Shown here: piece after piece, positions 43,902-52,184 of the stretch
How the letters are laid out: each line of letters opens with the position of its first letter
Position numbering within the stretch: the first letter of the stretch is position 1
NCBI RefSeq assembly: GCF_014191495.1
Contig: NZ_JACHWR010000001.1
Coordinates: 1,178,001 to 1,242,000 of the forward strand
Length of the DNA stretch: 64,000 nt
From: Nocardioides soli
GTDB lineage: Bacteria; Actinomycetota; Actinomycetes; Propionibacteriales; Nocardioidaceae
Direction of reading: 5' to 3'
The notes under the pieces: model-generated
Database searches by the model: none
Told to the model about the DNA's origin: nothing
Seen by the model: only the letters and a program-made list of their open reading frames with translations
Made by a program: the position numbers and the translations under genes

Positions 43902-43951
43902 GTGTCGGATTCTTTCAAGAGCCGCCGACATCGGTGGCCCACGCTGGGGAC

Positions 43952-44476
43952 ATGAACCTCTACCTCGATGCCGCCGACCGTTTCAGTGCCACCGTCTCCG
44001 AGACCGACGACTGGTCCGCCACCAGCCCCTGCGACGGCTGGTCCGCCGCGGACGTCGTCGACCACGTGGTCGACACCCAGCGCCAGTTCCTCGAGGGCCA
44101 CGACGCCGAGCTCGGCGCCCGCCCCGATGGCGACCCGGCGCAGGTGTGGACGCAGCACCTCGCCGTCGTACGCCCGCTCGCCGCCGACGAGGGCTTCCGC
44201 GCCCGCGAGTACGACGGCTTCTTCGGGCGCACCACGATCGGTGCCACCCTCGACCACTTCTACGGCTTCGACCTCGTCGTGCACGGCTGGGACCTCGGCT
44301 CGGCCTCGGGCCGACCCACGACCTTCACGCAGGCCGACATGGACGCGATGGACGCGGCGTTCGTGGGCTTCGGCGACCACGCCTACGACGAGGGCGTCTT
44401 CAAGCGGCCGGTCGACACCCCGGAGGGCGCCGACCGGCAGACGCTGCTGCTGGCCCGGATGGGACGGCGGGCCTGA
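43952..44476 (+). CDS. TIGR03086-type (DinB fold) metal-binding protein
   Basis: A 174-residue DinB-fold protein. PCDGWSAADVVDHVVDTQRQFL holds a candidate metal-binding His, and LDHFYGFDLVVHGWDLGSASGRP a second pair of His. The family is typical of mycothiol-using actinobacteria and of unknown reaction. The ATG at 43952 matches the family start MNLYLDAADRF. It lies 50 bases from the divergent AraC-type gene. The family B repeats follow its stop. Confidence 0.82.
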   Translation: MNLYLDAADRFSATVSETDDWSATSPCDGWSAADVVDHVVDTQRQFLEGHDAELGARPDGDPAQVWTQHLAVVRPLAADEGFRAREYDGFFGRTTIGATLDHFYGFDLVVHGWDLGSASGRPTTFTQADMDAMDAAFVGFGDHAYDEGVFKRPVDTPEGADRQTLLLARMGRRA

Positions 44477-44482
44477 GCCAAC

Positions 44483-44583
44483 GTCACGGTGGTTGAGGTG
44501 CGAGGCGCGCGCTTCGCCCGCTCCTCGGCACCGTCACGGTGGTTGAGGTGCGAGGCGCGCCAGCGCCGAGCCTCGAAACCACC
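44483..44583. repeat. Family B hairpin with a truncated duplicate
   Basis: A complete element (GGTGGTTGAGGTGCGAGG ... CCTCGAAACCACC, 44538-44583) can fold into a hairpin. A 28-bp direct copy of its left end lies at 44483-44510, 50 bp before the matching copy at 44533-44560, so the first element has lost its right half. The cluster separates two convergent genes. Confidence 0.85.
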
Positions 44584-44595
44584 GGGTGAAGACGA

Positions 44596-45372
44596 CTACT
44601 TGGGGGGCATCCGGATGCCGCCGTCGACGCGGACGACCTCGCCGTTCATGTAGCTGTTGGTGATGCACTCGACGACCATGCTGGCCAGCTCGTCGGGGAC
44701 GCCGAGCCGCTTCGGGAACAGCACGCTCTCGCCGAGCTTGGCCTTGAACGCCTCGGCCTGCTCGCCCTCGCCGTAGATCGGGGTGTCGATCAGGCCGGGG
44801 GCGATGGTGTTGAGGCGGATGCCGGCGGCGGAGAGGTCGCGGGCGACCGGGAGCGTCATGCCGACGACGCCGCCCTTGGAGGCGGAGTACGACGCCTGGC
44901 CGATCTGACCGTCGAACGCGGCGACGGACGCGAGGTTGACGATCGCGCCGCGGCAGCCGTCGGCGTCGGGCTCGTTGCGGCTCATCGCGGTCGCGGCGAG
45001 GCGGGTCATGTCGAAGGTGCCGATCAGGTTGATCGCGATCACCTTGCGGAACGCGTCGAGGTCGTGCGCGGAGTCGAACTCGCCGTCGCGGCCGATGGTG
45101 CGCTGCGCCCAGCCGATGCCGGCGGAGTTCACGCAGGCGCGCAGCGGGGCGATCGCCGCGGCAGCCTCGACCGCGGCCCTGATCTGGTCGGTGTTCGTCA
45201 CGTCGACCTGGGCGAACACGCCGCCGATCTCCTGGGCGAGCGCCTCGCCCTTGTCGGCCTGCAGGTCGGCGACCACGACGACCGCGCCCTTGGCGGCGAG
45301 CCGGCGCGCGGCCGCGGCACCGATGCCCGACGCGGCGCCCGTGACGATGGCACTTGCTCCGTTGATGTCCAT
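44596..45372 (-). CDS. Short-chain dehydrogenase, 3-hydroxyacyl-CoA dehydrogenase type 2-like
   Basis: A 258-residue SDR enzyme. GASAIVTGAASGIGAAAARRL is the NAD-binding glycine motif, NSAG the next conserved block, SVAAFDGQIGQASYSASKGG contains catalytic Ser, Tyr and Lys, and LNTIAPGLIDTPIY follows. The sequence style (DVTNTDQIRAAVEAAAA; PKRLGVPDELASMVVECITN) matches the HSD10 or 3-hydroxyacyl-CoA dehydrogenase type 2 group, which oxidises the beta-hydroxyl of short or branched acyl-CoA. The ATG at 45372 is chosen because upstream reading enters the hairpin repeats. It stands alone on the minus strand between dapF and the family B cluster. Confidence 0.85.
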   Translation of the reverse strand: MDINGASAIVTGAASGIGAAAARRLAAKGAVVVVADLQADKGEALAQEIGGVFAQVDVTNTDQIRAAVEAAAAIAPLRACVNSAGIGWAQRTIGRDGEFDSAHDLDAFRKVIAINLIGTFDMTRLAATAMSRNEPDADGCRGAIVNLASVAAFDGQIGQASYSASKGGVVGMTLPVARDLSAAGIRLNTIAPGLIDTPIYGEGEQAEAFKAKLGESVLFPKRLGVPDELASMVVECITNSYMNGEVVRVDGGIRMPPK

Positions 45373-45416
45373 GGTCCGGAGCATAACCATGCTCACAGTG
45401 AGACTGTCACGGTGCC

Positions 45417-45510
45417 GCGGGTTTCGGCTGTCAGCAGCCAGAACCCGCAGGACACCCCGGTCGACCACGGCGTGTCCTGCGGGTTTCGGCTGTCAGCAGC
45501 CGAAACCCCG
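45417..45510. repeat. Pair of direct-repeated hairpins (family C)
   Basis: GCGGGTTTCGGCTGTCAGCA occurs at 45417 and again at 45479, 62 bp apart. Each copy continues into a complementary arm (CAGCCAGAACCCGC at 45435-45448, CAGCCGAAACCCC at 45497-45509), giving hairpins with a TCAG loop. GTGTCCTGC and GCAGGACAC around the junction add a second layer of pairing. The unit is immediately downstream of dapF and could end its transcription. Confidence 0.8.
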
Positions 45511-45513
45511 CGC

Positions 45514-46332
45514 TCAGAGACCCGTGGTGCCCCGGGCCACGATCACGGCGGGGCCGGTGAGCAGCACCCGGTCGTCGGTGGTCCAGGTGACGGTGAGGGT
45601 GCCGCCGGGGACATCGACGCGGTAGGCGACGTCCGCGTCGGTCGGACGGGCACCGTCGGCCACGGCGGCGGCCACCATCACCGCGCAGGCGCCGGTGCCG
45701 CAGGAGCGGGTCTCCCCCGAGCCGCGCTCGTGCACCCGCATCGCGACGTGCCGGTCCCCGCGGCGTACGACGAACTCCACGTTCACGCCGTGCGGGTACG
45801 TCGTCTCGTCGTGGTCGGGCGCGTCGAGCAGGGTGCCGGCGTCGTCCAGCGACTCGACGAAGGCCACCGCGTGCGGGTTGCCCATGTCGACGTGGCGCGC
45901 CACCCAGGCGTGGCCGGGCACCGCGACCTTCGACTCGCCGAGCACCCGTGGAGCCCCCATGTCGGCGGTGATCAGGTCGCCGTCGACGGTCAGCACTTTG
46001 ACGCCGTCGCGGGTGCCCACCGGGATCGGCGCCGAGGGGTCGGCGAGACCCTCGTCGACCAGGTAGCGGGCGAAGACCCGGATGCCGTTGCCGCACATCT
46101 CCGAGACCGAGCCGTCGGAGTTGCGGTAGTCCATGAACCAGCCGCCGTCACGGCGGACCACCCGCAGCACCCCGTCGCCGCCGATGCCGGCCCGGCGGTC
46201 GCACAGCGCGCGCACCCGCTCCGCCATCCGCTGGGGCGACAGCTCGCCGTGCACGGAGCCGTCGGGGTCGGGCAGCAGCACGAAGTCGTTCTCCGTGCCG
46301 TGGCCCTTGAGGAAGGGATAGCGCTCAGGCAT
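45514..46332 (-). CDS. dapF: Diaminopimelate epimerase
   Basis: A 272-residue DapF, converting LL- to meso-diaminopimelate for lysine and peptidoglycan. The two catalytic cysteines are in SEMCGNGIRVFARY (Cys80) and GETRSCGTGACA (Cys211). Other conserved parts: KGHGTENDFVLL at the start, DRRAGIGGDG, MGNPHAV, GVNVEFV. The start at 46332 overlaps the end of the PPOX flavoprotein gene by 8 bases, indicating one transcript. The location near miaA and hflX is conserved. Confidence 0.97.
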   Translation of the reverse strand: MPERYPFLKGHGTENDFVLLPDPDGSVHGELSPQRMAERVRALCDRRAGIGGDGVLRVVRRDGGWFMDYRNSDGSVSEMCGNGIRVFARYLVDEGLADPSAPIPVGTRDGVKVLTVDGDLITADMGAPRVLGESKVAVPGHAWVARHVDMGNPHAVAFVESLDDAGTLLDAPDHDETTYPHGVNVEFVVRRGDRHVAMRVHERGSGETRSCGTGACAVMVAAAVADGARPTDADVAYRVDVPGGTLTVTWTTDDRVLLTGPAVIVARGTTGL

Positions 46333-46984
46333 ACATCCCCCGCGAGTAGTTGTCGGGCTCGTAGTACTCGTCGAGCTGCTGCAGCGTCATGCCGGTCGGC
46401 TCGGAGTCGTGCGCGATCACGGCACGGCGCGGCACGATCCCGGTCGGGTCCCAGGTCTCGGGCCGCCACAGCGCCGAGCGCAGGAACGCCTTCGCGCAGT
46501 GGAAGAAGACCTCCTCGATGTGCACGACCACGGCGAGCACCGGACGGTGCCCCTTGACGACCATCTCGTCGAAGAACGGCGCGTCGCTGACCAGCCGGGC
46601 CCGGCCGTTGACGCGCAGCGTGTCGCCGCGGCCGGGGATCAGGAAGTTCAGCCCGACCTGCGGGTTCTCGAGGATGTTCCGGTAGCCGTCGGCCCGCCGG
46701 TTGCCGGGCCGCTCCGCCACCGCGATCGTCCTGTCGTCGATGACGTGGACCAGCTGCCCCGCCGGGTCGCCCTTCGGCGACGCGTCGCACGCGCCGGATG
46801 CGGACGCCGTCGCGAGCACGCAGAACGGCGTCGCCGCGAGCCAGGCCCGGTCCACGTCGAGCAGCGCCGGGCGGACCTTGTCGCGGACCCGGGGGATCGG
46901 CTCGCCGAGCAGGTCCACGAGGTCTTCGACCGTGGTGATCTCGGTCCAGTCGGTCTCCGGGGCGGCGGTCTGGGTCGTCGGCAC
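46325..46984 (-). CDS. MSMEG_1061-type FMN-dependent PPOX flavoprotein
   Basis: A 219-residue protein of the pyridoxamine 5'-phosphate oxidase-like split-barrel fold. Features: LAATPFCVLATASASGACDASPKGDP near 50-75, DRTIAVAERPGNRRADGYRNILENPQVGLNFLIPGRGDTLRVNG, the typical FMN and substrate region, and HIEEVFFHCAKAFLRSALW. These match the actinobacterial group named after MSMEG_1061, likely FMN- or F420-binding with unknown substrate. It is followed by dapF with an 8-base overlap and preceded by ggt, whose end lies 35 bases upstream. Confidence 0.85.
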   Translation of the reverse strand: MPTTQTAAPETDWTEITTVEDLVDLLGEPIPRVRDKVRPALLDVDRAWLAATPFCVLATASASGACDASPKGDPAGQLVHVIDDRTIAVAERPGNRRADGYRNILENPQVGLNFLIPGRGDTLRVNGRARLVSDAPFFDEMVVKGHRPVLAVVVHIEEVFFHCAKAFLRSALWRPETWDPTGIVPRRAVIAHDSEPTGMTLQQLDEYYEPDNYSRGMYA

Positions 46985-47019
46985 GCGACCACGGTACGCC
47001 GCGCGTCGGACCGACCGGC

Positions 47020-48894
47020 TCAGTGCATCCGCTTGCGGACGACCGCTGCCGACCCGCCGCCGCGCCGGGTGGGCTCGGCGGCCGCGGTGAGCAGACCGTC
47101 GGGGCCGATCTCGATCCCGGTCGCGGCGCCGATCTCATGGGTCCCGGTGAAGATGTCCTCGTAGGTCTCGACGTCGTGGCCGAGAGCCGTGAGACCGGCG
47201 GCGTACTGCTGCACGAACGCCGGCTCCGCCAGGTCGGTGGGCGTGTTGCGCTGTGTGGCCCGCGGGGCGGCGATGGCGGCCGGCAGCGTCATGCCGAGGT
47301 CGAGCCGGTTGAGCAGGATCTGCAGCACCGTGGTGATGATCGTCGAGCCGCCCGGCGAGCCGACCGCGAGCATGGGCTGGCCGTCCTTCAGCACGATGGT
47401 CGGCGCCATCGACGACCGCGGCCGCTTCCGCGGCTCGATCCGGTTCGGGTCGGCCGGGTCGTACTCGGCCGAGAAGTCGGTGAGCTCGTTGTTGAGCAGG
47501 AAACCGCGCCGGGGCACCACGATGCCGGAGCCGCCGGTCTGCTCGATGGTCAGCGTGTACTCGACCACGTTGCCCCACCGGTCGACCACGGTGAGGTTCG
47601 TGGTCTCGGTGTTCTCGGTGTCCGGGGGCGAGGTTGCGGTCCCGGTCGGCCCCGCGCAGCGGCCGTCGTACGTCGTGACGTCGCCGGCGTCGACGGGCCT
47701 GGCCAGCGTCGCAGCGGGATCGACCAGGCACGCGCGCTCCGCGGCGAAGGTGTCGGAGAGCAGGTCGGCGAGGGGCACGTCGACCTGGGCGGGGTCGCCG
47801 ACGTACGCACCGCGGTCGGCGAACGCCAGGGCGCTCGCCTCGAGGTAGAGGTGTAGCGCCTGGACCCGCGGCAGGGCCGAGAGGTCGTAGCGCTCGAGGA
47901 TGTTGAGCGCCTCGCCGACCGTCGAGCCGCCAGACGACGAGGGCGCCATGCCGTAGACGTCGAGGCCGCGGTAGCCGACGCGGGTCGGCCGGCGGTCGAC
48001 CATGCGGTAGCGCTCGAGGTCGCGGGTCCGCAGGTGACCCGGGGGCACCGGCAGCTTCGGGTTCGCCACCGTCGGCGGCGTGCGCACCGCCTGCACGATC
48101 TCGGGCGCGAGCTCGCCGCGGTAGAAGGCCCGCGGTCCGCGCTCGGCGATCAGCTGGTAGGTGTCGGCCAGGTCGGGGTTGCGGAACCTGCTGCCCACCC
48201 GCGGAGCGTGGCCGCCGCGCAGATAGAGCCGCTTGGTCGACACGAAGGCGCCGAAGCGCTGGCGGTTCTGCAGCACCTGGCTGCGGAAGGTCCGGTCGAC
48301 CACGAAGCCCGCACGGGCCAGGCGGGTGGCCGGCCGCAGCGACGACGCCAGCGATCGGGTGCCCCACCGCCGCAGCGCCCGCTGCCAGGTCGCGAGGGTC
48401 CCCGGGACGCCGACCGAGACACCGCTGGTGACCAGTTCGGGCGAGAAGTTCCACGGCTTGTCGGTCTTCGGGTCGATGAAGGCGTCGTGCGGCATCGCCG
48501 ACGGCGCGGTCTCGCGACCGTCGACGGTGCGCACCTTGCCGGTCTTCGCCGCATAGTGCACGAAGTAGCCACCGCCGCCGATGCCGGCGCTGAAGGGCTC
48601 GGTCACCCCGAGGGCGGCGGCGGTCGCGACCGCCGCGTCGGTGGCGTTGCCGCCGCGGCGCAGCACCCGGAGGCCGACCCGGGTCGCGTCGGGGTCGACC
48701 GAGGCGACGGCACCGCCGGTGCCGACGGCGGTCGCCCGTTTCGGCGGAGTCGGCGCCTGCGCGCCGGACTGTCCGGACTGCCCGGACGAGACGGGGCCGG
48801 ACGAGGCCGGTGCGGAACCGGCCGGTGCCGGTCCGACGGCGACGGTCAGCGCCGCGGTGAGCGACAGGGCGGCGAGTGCGGCGACGGAGCGCAT
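47020..48894 (-). CDS. ggt: Secreted gamma-glutamyltransferase
   Basis: A 624-residue gamma-glutamyltranspeptidase precursor. A signal peptide (to about residue 28) is followed by the large subunit with DAAVATAAALGVTEPFSAGIGGGGY and DGRETAPSAM. Autocleavage is expected before Thr431 in ENTETTNLTVVDRWGN, giving the N-terminal Thr nucleophile of the small subunit; SSMAPTIVLKDG and GSPGGSTIITTVLQ are further conserved blocks. It hydrolyses gamma-glutamyl compounds or transfers the glutamyl group outside the cell. Longer upstream frames lack a signal, so the ATG at 48894 is used. The Ser/Gly/Gln-rich stretch after the signal is low complexity. Confidence 0.93.
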   Translation of the reverse strand: MRSVAALAALSLTAALTVAVGPAPAGSAPASSGPVSSGQSGQSGAQAPTPPKRATAVGTGGAVASVDPDATRVGLRVLRRGGNATDAAVATAAALGVTEPFSAGIGGGGYFVHYAAKTGKVRTVDGRETAPSAMPHDAFIDPKTDKPWNFSPELVTSGVSVGVPGTLATWQRALRRWGTRSLASSLRPATRLARAGFVVDRTFRSQVLQNRQRFGAFVSTKRLYLRGGHAPRVGSRFRNPDLADTYQLIAERGPRAFYRGELAPEIVQAVRTPPTVANPKLPVPPGHLRTRDLERYRMVDRRPTRVGYRGLDVYGMAPSSSGGSTVGEALNILERYDLSALPRVQALHLYLEASALAFADRGAYVGDPAQVDVPLADLLSDTFAAERACLVDPAATLARPVDAGDVTTYDGRCAGPTGTATSPPDTENTETTNLTVVDRWGNVVEYTLTIEQTGGSGIVVPRRGFLLNNELTDFSAEYDPADPNRIEPRKRPRSSMAPTIVLKDGQPMLAVGSPGGSTIITTVLQILLNRLDLGMTLPAAIAAPRATQRNTPTDLAEPAFVQQYAAGLTALGHDVETYEDIFTGTHEIGAATGIEIGPDGLLTAAAEPTRRGGGSAAVVRKRMH

Positions 48895-48935
48895 GCGGGG
48901 ACCTCCCGAGAGTGGCTGCCCCTCCCCGTGCCCAT

Positions 48936-49484
48936 TCAGGCCGGTGGCAAACGCGGCCCGACCACCCGGTAGCGGGCGCACAGGAACGCCCGGTTGCGGT
49001 CGTGCTCGATCAGCTCGAGGTCGAAGCGACGCGGGAAGAGCGGCCGCCCCGCGCCGAGCGTGACCGGCGCGATCGAGACCACCACCTCGTCGAGCAGCCC
49101 CGCCTCCGCGAACTGCGCCGCCAGGTCGCCGCCGCCGACCATCCAGATGTCCCGGCCGCCGGCGGCCGCCGCCATCGCGGCGTGTACCTCGGCGACCGGC
49201 GCGGACGTCAGCGTGATGTTGTCGGCCACCCGGCGCAGGTCACGGTGGGTGAACACCCACGACGGCTGCTCGTAGAACCACTTCTCGCCCTGGTCGACGT
49301 GGTGCGCCAGGACCCACTCGTACGTCGTGGCGCCCATCGCGATCGCGCCGACGTCGGTCATGAAGGCCTGGTAGTTGAACGGCCCGTCGTCGTCGATGGG
49401 CTGGCTGAGCAGCCAGTCGAGCGAGTCGTGCTCGTCGGCGAGGAAGCCGTCGAGGGTGGTCGCGGTGTAGAACGTGGTCTTCAT
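48936..49484 (-). CDS. Dihydrofolate reductase-like (RibD C-terminal) family protein
   Basis: A 182-residue protein of the DHFR-like fold used by RibD and YwjB/YyaP-type proteins. It begins MKTTFYTATTLDGFLADEHDS and contains AIAMGATTYEWVLAH, SWVFTHRDL, GRDIWMVGGGDLAAQFAEAGLLDE, and LGAGRPLFPR, all standard for the family. It probably reduces a small heterocycle with NAD(P)H; the substrate is unknown. It overlaps the HTH-DinB gene stop by 4 bases (49481-49484), so both are made together, suggesting that the regulator controls it. Confidence 0.87.
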   Translation of the reverse strand: MKTTFYTATTLDGFLADEHDSLDWLLSQPIDDDGPFNYQAFMTDVGAIAMGATTYEWVLAHHVDQGEKWFYEQPSWVFTHRDLRRVADNITLTSAPVAEVHAAMAAAAGGRDIWMVGGGDLAAQFAEAGLLDEVVVSIAPVTLGAGRPLFPRRFDLELIEHDRNRAFLCARYRVVGPRLPPA

Positions 49485-50392
49485 GCGTCGGGGTCCGATC
49501 GTCGTCGTAGCCAGTTGATGGGGTCGCCCTCGTCGGTCTCGACGCCGTGGTCGCGCAGCATGGCGCGGACGCCGAGCCGGCGGTGCGCGGAGTAGGTGAG
49601 CACGTGGGCGACGATGCTGCCGAGCACGAAGCTCTCGGGCGGGTCGCAGAGCGCGTCGACGATCCGGTCGTCCCAGGCCCGGCACCGCTCGATGTCGCGG
49701 AGCATGTCGAGCCAGCGCGCCGCGACGTCGTCGTGGCGACGCAGCAGGGCCACGACATCGTCGGGCCGGTCGTCCGGGAAGTCCTCGCCCAGGATCGCCG
49801 CGAGCCACACCTCCTTCGTGTGCACCTGACTGGTCAGCACCGCGGCGACCGACGCCTCCTCGCCCTCCCAGCTGTGCACGCGACTGCCCGGCTGCAGTTC
49901 GGCGCGGTACGCCGCGTCGTCGAGCTGCTTGGCCAGCACGATCAGCTCGCGGGTGTCGTCGAGGTCGTGGTGGACCAGCAGGTCGAGCGGCTGGGTCATG
50001 GTGTGCTCCCCGGTGTGCACCCACAGCGAGGTGGGCGGATGGAAGTGGATGCCGTTCGGCGCCGGCAGCCAGTGGTGTCCGTCGACCCGCTCGCTCGGCG
50101 GGTTTCCGTAGGCCCGCACGTACGCCCGGGCGAAGCCCTCGACGGACTCGTAACCGGCCGCGAACGCCGTGTCGGTCACGGTCGCACCACGCCGCAGCTG
50201 CCAGGCCGCCCGCTCGAGCATCACCCGGCGGCGCATCGCCACCGGTGGCTCACCGGCGCCCGCGGACAGCTGGCGGGCGAAGTGGTAGGGCGACGAGAAC
50301 GCCCCGCTCGCCATCTCCCCCAGGCTGCGGTGCTCCTCGTCGAGCACCGCGTCGAGGAGCTCGCGAAGGCGGTCGCGCCCGGTCTCGGTCAT
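49481..50392 (-). CDS. AraC-type HTH domain fused to a DinB-type domain
   Basis: A 303-residue two-domain protein. Residues 1-110 hold an AraC/XylS helix-turn-helix: FSSPYHFARQLSAGAGEPPVAMRRRVMLERAAWQLRRG and VTDTAFAAGYESVEGFARAYVRAYGNPPS. Residues about 130-300 resemble a DinB-like four-helix bundle, with a His-rich NGIHFHPPTSLWVH join, LVHHDLDDTRELIV, HTKEVWLAAIL and HVLTYSAHRRLGVRAML holding candidate metal ligands. Such fusions may sense a ligand in the DinB part and regulate the coupled DHFR-like gene. The start is an ATG at 50392, with the family A hairpin just upstream. Confidence 0.8.
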   Translation of the reverse strand: MTETGRDRLRELLDAVLDEEHRSLGEMASGAFSSPYHFARQLSAGAGEPPVAMRRRVMLERAAWQLRRGATVTDTAFAAGYESVEGFARAYVRAYGNPPSERVDGHHWLPAPNGIHFHPPTSLWVHTGEHTMTQPLDLLVHHDLDDTRELIVLAKQLDDAAYRAELQPGSRVHSWEGEEASVAAVLTSQVHTKEVWLAAILGEDFPDDRPDDVVALLRRHDDVAARWLDMLRDIERCRAWDDRIVDALCDPPESFVLGSIVAHVLTYSAHRRLGVRAMLRDHGVETDEGDPINWLRRRSDPDA

Positions 50393-50480
50393 GGGTCCAG
50401 TCTGGCCGCGATCGCCGCCGGTGCGCCCGACCGTTCTTGCTCTGCCGCGGAGTGATCGTCGAGCGTCCGAGGTGACCGCC

Positions 50481-50547
50481 GGGATAGTCCGTCACGAATT
50501 GGTTGCGATCCGGCGTGTGGGACCGCCAGAACGTGACGGACTATCCC
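50481..50547. repeat. Dispersed hairpin repeat, family A, copy 2
   Basis: 16-bp perfect arms GGGATAGTCCGTCACG (50481-50496) and the complement (50532-50547) with a 35-base loop. The right arm continues with CCAGAA as in copy 1, but the left arm has diverged there (AATTGG). The miaA stop TAG (50541-50543) lies in the right arm at the same place as the stop in copy 1. Confidence 0.9.
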
Positions 50548-51476
50548 GGCAAGCCTCCCGACCACGACACCACGGCCACCGCCCGGTCGACCAACTCCGG
50601 GTCGTCGTACCGGAGCCAGGTGACCCGCGGGTCCTTGCGGAACCACGAGTCCTGGCGGCGGGCGAAGCGCCGGGTGGCGACGACGGTGCGCTCGCGCGCC
50701 TCGTCGAGGGTGAGCTCACCGCGCAGGTGGGCGACCACCTCGCGGTAGCCGATCGCCGTCACCGCCGTGCGGCCCTCCGCCAGCCCCTCGTCGAGCAGCC
50801 GCTCGACCTCGGCCACGAAGCCCTGCTCGAACATCGACTCCACCCGCCGCGCGATCCGCTCGTCCAGCGCCGGCCGGTCGATGTCCACGCCGATCTGCAC
50901 GGACGCGGGGTCGACGTACTCCAGCGTCGGCAGCGACGCGCTGAACGGCCGGCCGGTGATCTCGACGACCTCGAGGGCGCGCACGATGCGGCGGCCGTTC
51001 TCGACCAGGATCCGGTCGGCCGCCTCGGGGTCGACCTCCCGGAGTCGACGGTGCAGCTCCGCGCTGCCGACCTCCTCGAGCTCGGCCTCCAGCCGACGGC
51101 GTACGGCGTCGTCGGTGCCGGGGAACTCGAACCGGTCCAGGATCGCCCGCGTGTAGAGCGCCGAGCCGCCGACCAGCACCGGCACCCGGCCTGCGGCGCG
51201 GAGCCGCACGATCGCGCCGCGGGCCCAGCCCTGGAACTCCGCGACCGTCAGCGGCTCGCGCACGCTCAGCACGTCGAGGAGGTGGTGCGGGACGCCGTCG
51301 CGGTCGGCCTCGGCCAGCTTCGCCGTACCGATGTCCATGCCGCGGTAGACCTGCATCGCGTCGGTGTTCACGACGTCGCCGCCGAGCCGGGCGGCGAGCC
51401 CGAGCGACAGGCCGGTCTTGCCCGACGCGGTGGCGCCGACGACCGCGACGATCGGCGGGTTCGGGGGGCTCGACAT
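50541..51476 (-). CDS. miaA: tRNA dimethylallyltransferase MiaA
   Basis: A 311-residue MiaA, which puts an isopentenyl group on A37 of tRNAs reading U-starting codons. P-loop VVGATASGKTGLSLGLA, DAMQVYRGMDIGTAKL, GGSALYTRAILD, and TAIGYREVVAHLRGE with RRFARRQDSWFRKDPRV are the family blocks. The product is then methylthiolated by MiaB, encoded 2.8 kb away. The C-terminal Gly and stop codon are supplied by family A repeat copy 2. A miaA-associated small acidic gene starts divergently 19 bases away. Confidence 0.97.
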   Translation of the reverse strand: MSSPPNPPIVAVVGATASGKTGLSLGLAARLGGDVVNTDAMQVYRGMDIGTAKLAEADRDGVPHHLLDVLSVREPLTVAEFQGWARGAIVRLRAAGRVPVLVGGSALYTRAILDRFEFPGTDDAVRRRLEAELEEVGSAELHRRLREVDPEAADRILVENGRRIVRALEVVEITGRPFSASLPTLEYVDPASVQIGVDIDRPALDERIARRVESMFEQGFVAEVERLLDEGLAEGRTAVTAIGYREVVAHLRGELTLDEARERTVVATRRFARRQDSWFRKDPRVTWLRYDDPELVDRAVAVVSWSGGLPG

Positions 51477-51494
51477 GTGGCTAGTCTGGCAAGC

Positions 51495-51671
51495 ATGAGC
51501 GAGTTCGACCTGACCGAGGACCTGGAGCCGGAGGAGGAGCCCGACCAGGAGGAGTTCGAGGGCACCGAGCCGGGAGCCACGTCACCCGAGACCGGCACGA
51601 TCTACGGCGAGGCGGGTGAGGCGGAGACGACGCCGCACGACCTCGAGGACGAGACCGAGGACGAGGAGTGA
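51495..51671 (+). CDS. Small very acidic protein
   Basis: A 58-residue protein, about half Asp/Glu, beginning MSEFDLTEDLEPEEEPDQEE, with no Cys, Trp or Lys. No family recognised. The ATG at 51495 begins 18 bases after the miaA start on the other strand. Its TGA overlaps the GTG start of the NUDIX gene (51668-51671), which argues that it is expressed with it. The composition suggests a disordered protein; function unknown. Confidence 0.6.
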   Translation: MSEFDLTEDLEPEEEPDQEEFEGTEPGATSPETGTIYGEAGEAETTPHDLEDETEDEE

Positions 51672-52165
51672 CCGGGGTCGAGCCCTACACCGAGGAGTAC
51701 GCCGCCGCGCACGGGCGCTTCGTCGTGGTGCCCGCGGCGTACGTGTTCCTGCTGCGCGACGGCGCCGCCGGACCGGAGGTGCTGCTGCAGCTGCGGCGCA
51801 ACACCGGCTACATGGACGACCACTGGGCGGCCGCCGCGGCCGGCCACGTGGAGCGCGGCGAGACGGCGTACGACGCGGCCCGTCGGGAGGCGCTCGAGGA
51901 GCTCGGGATCGGCGACGTCGACCTGAGGTTCGTGACGTCGATGCAGCGCACCCTCCACGACCAGCCGATCGACGAGCGGATCGACTTCTTCTTCACCGCC
52001 CGGTCGTGGTCGGGCGTGCCCCGGATCATGGAGGCCGACAAGGCCGCCGACCTGCGCTGGTGCCCGCTCGCCGAGCTGCCCGAGCCGGTGGTGCCGCACG
52101 AGCGGGCCGTGTTGGAGGCGGTGCGAACGGGTACCGCGGAGGCGTACTCGACCTTCGGCTTCTAG
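51668..52165 (+). CDS. NUDIX hydrolase
   Basis: A 165-residue NUDIX protein. The NUDIX box is GHVERGETAYDAARREALEELGI (about 59-81), with all Glu of the RExxEE core. Such enzymes cleave nucleoside diphosphates linked to another group, for cleansing or signalling. The start GTG at 51668 is translationally coupled to the small acidic gene. The C-terminus LRWCPLAELPEPVVPHERAV fits single-domain members. Substrate unknown. Confidence 0.93.
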   Translation: MTGVEPYTEEYAAAHGRFVVVPAAYVFLLRDGAAGPEVLLQLRRNTGYMDDHWAAAAAGHVERGETAYDAARREALEELGIGDVDLRFVTSMQRTLHDQPIDERIDFFFTARSWSGVPRIMEADKAADLRWCPLAELPEPVVPHERAVLEAVRTGTAEAYSTFGF

Positions 52166-52184
52166 AGATTCTAGAGAGGCACGC

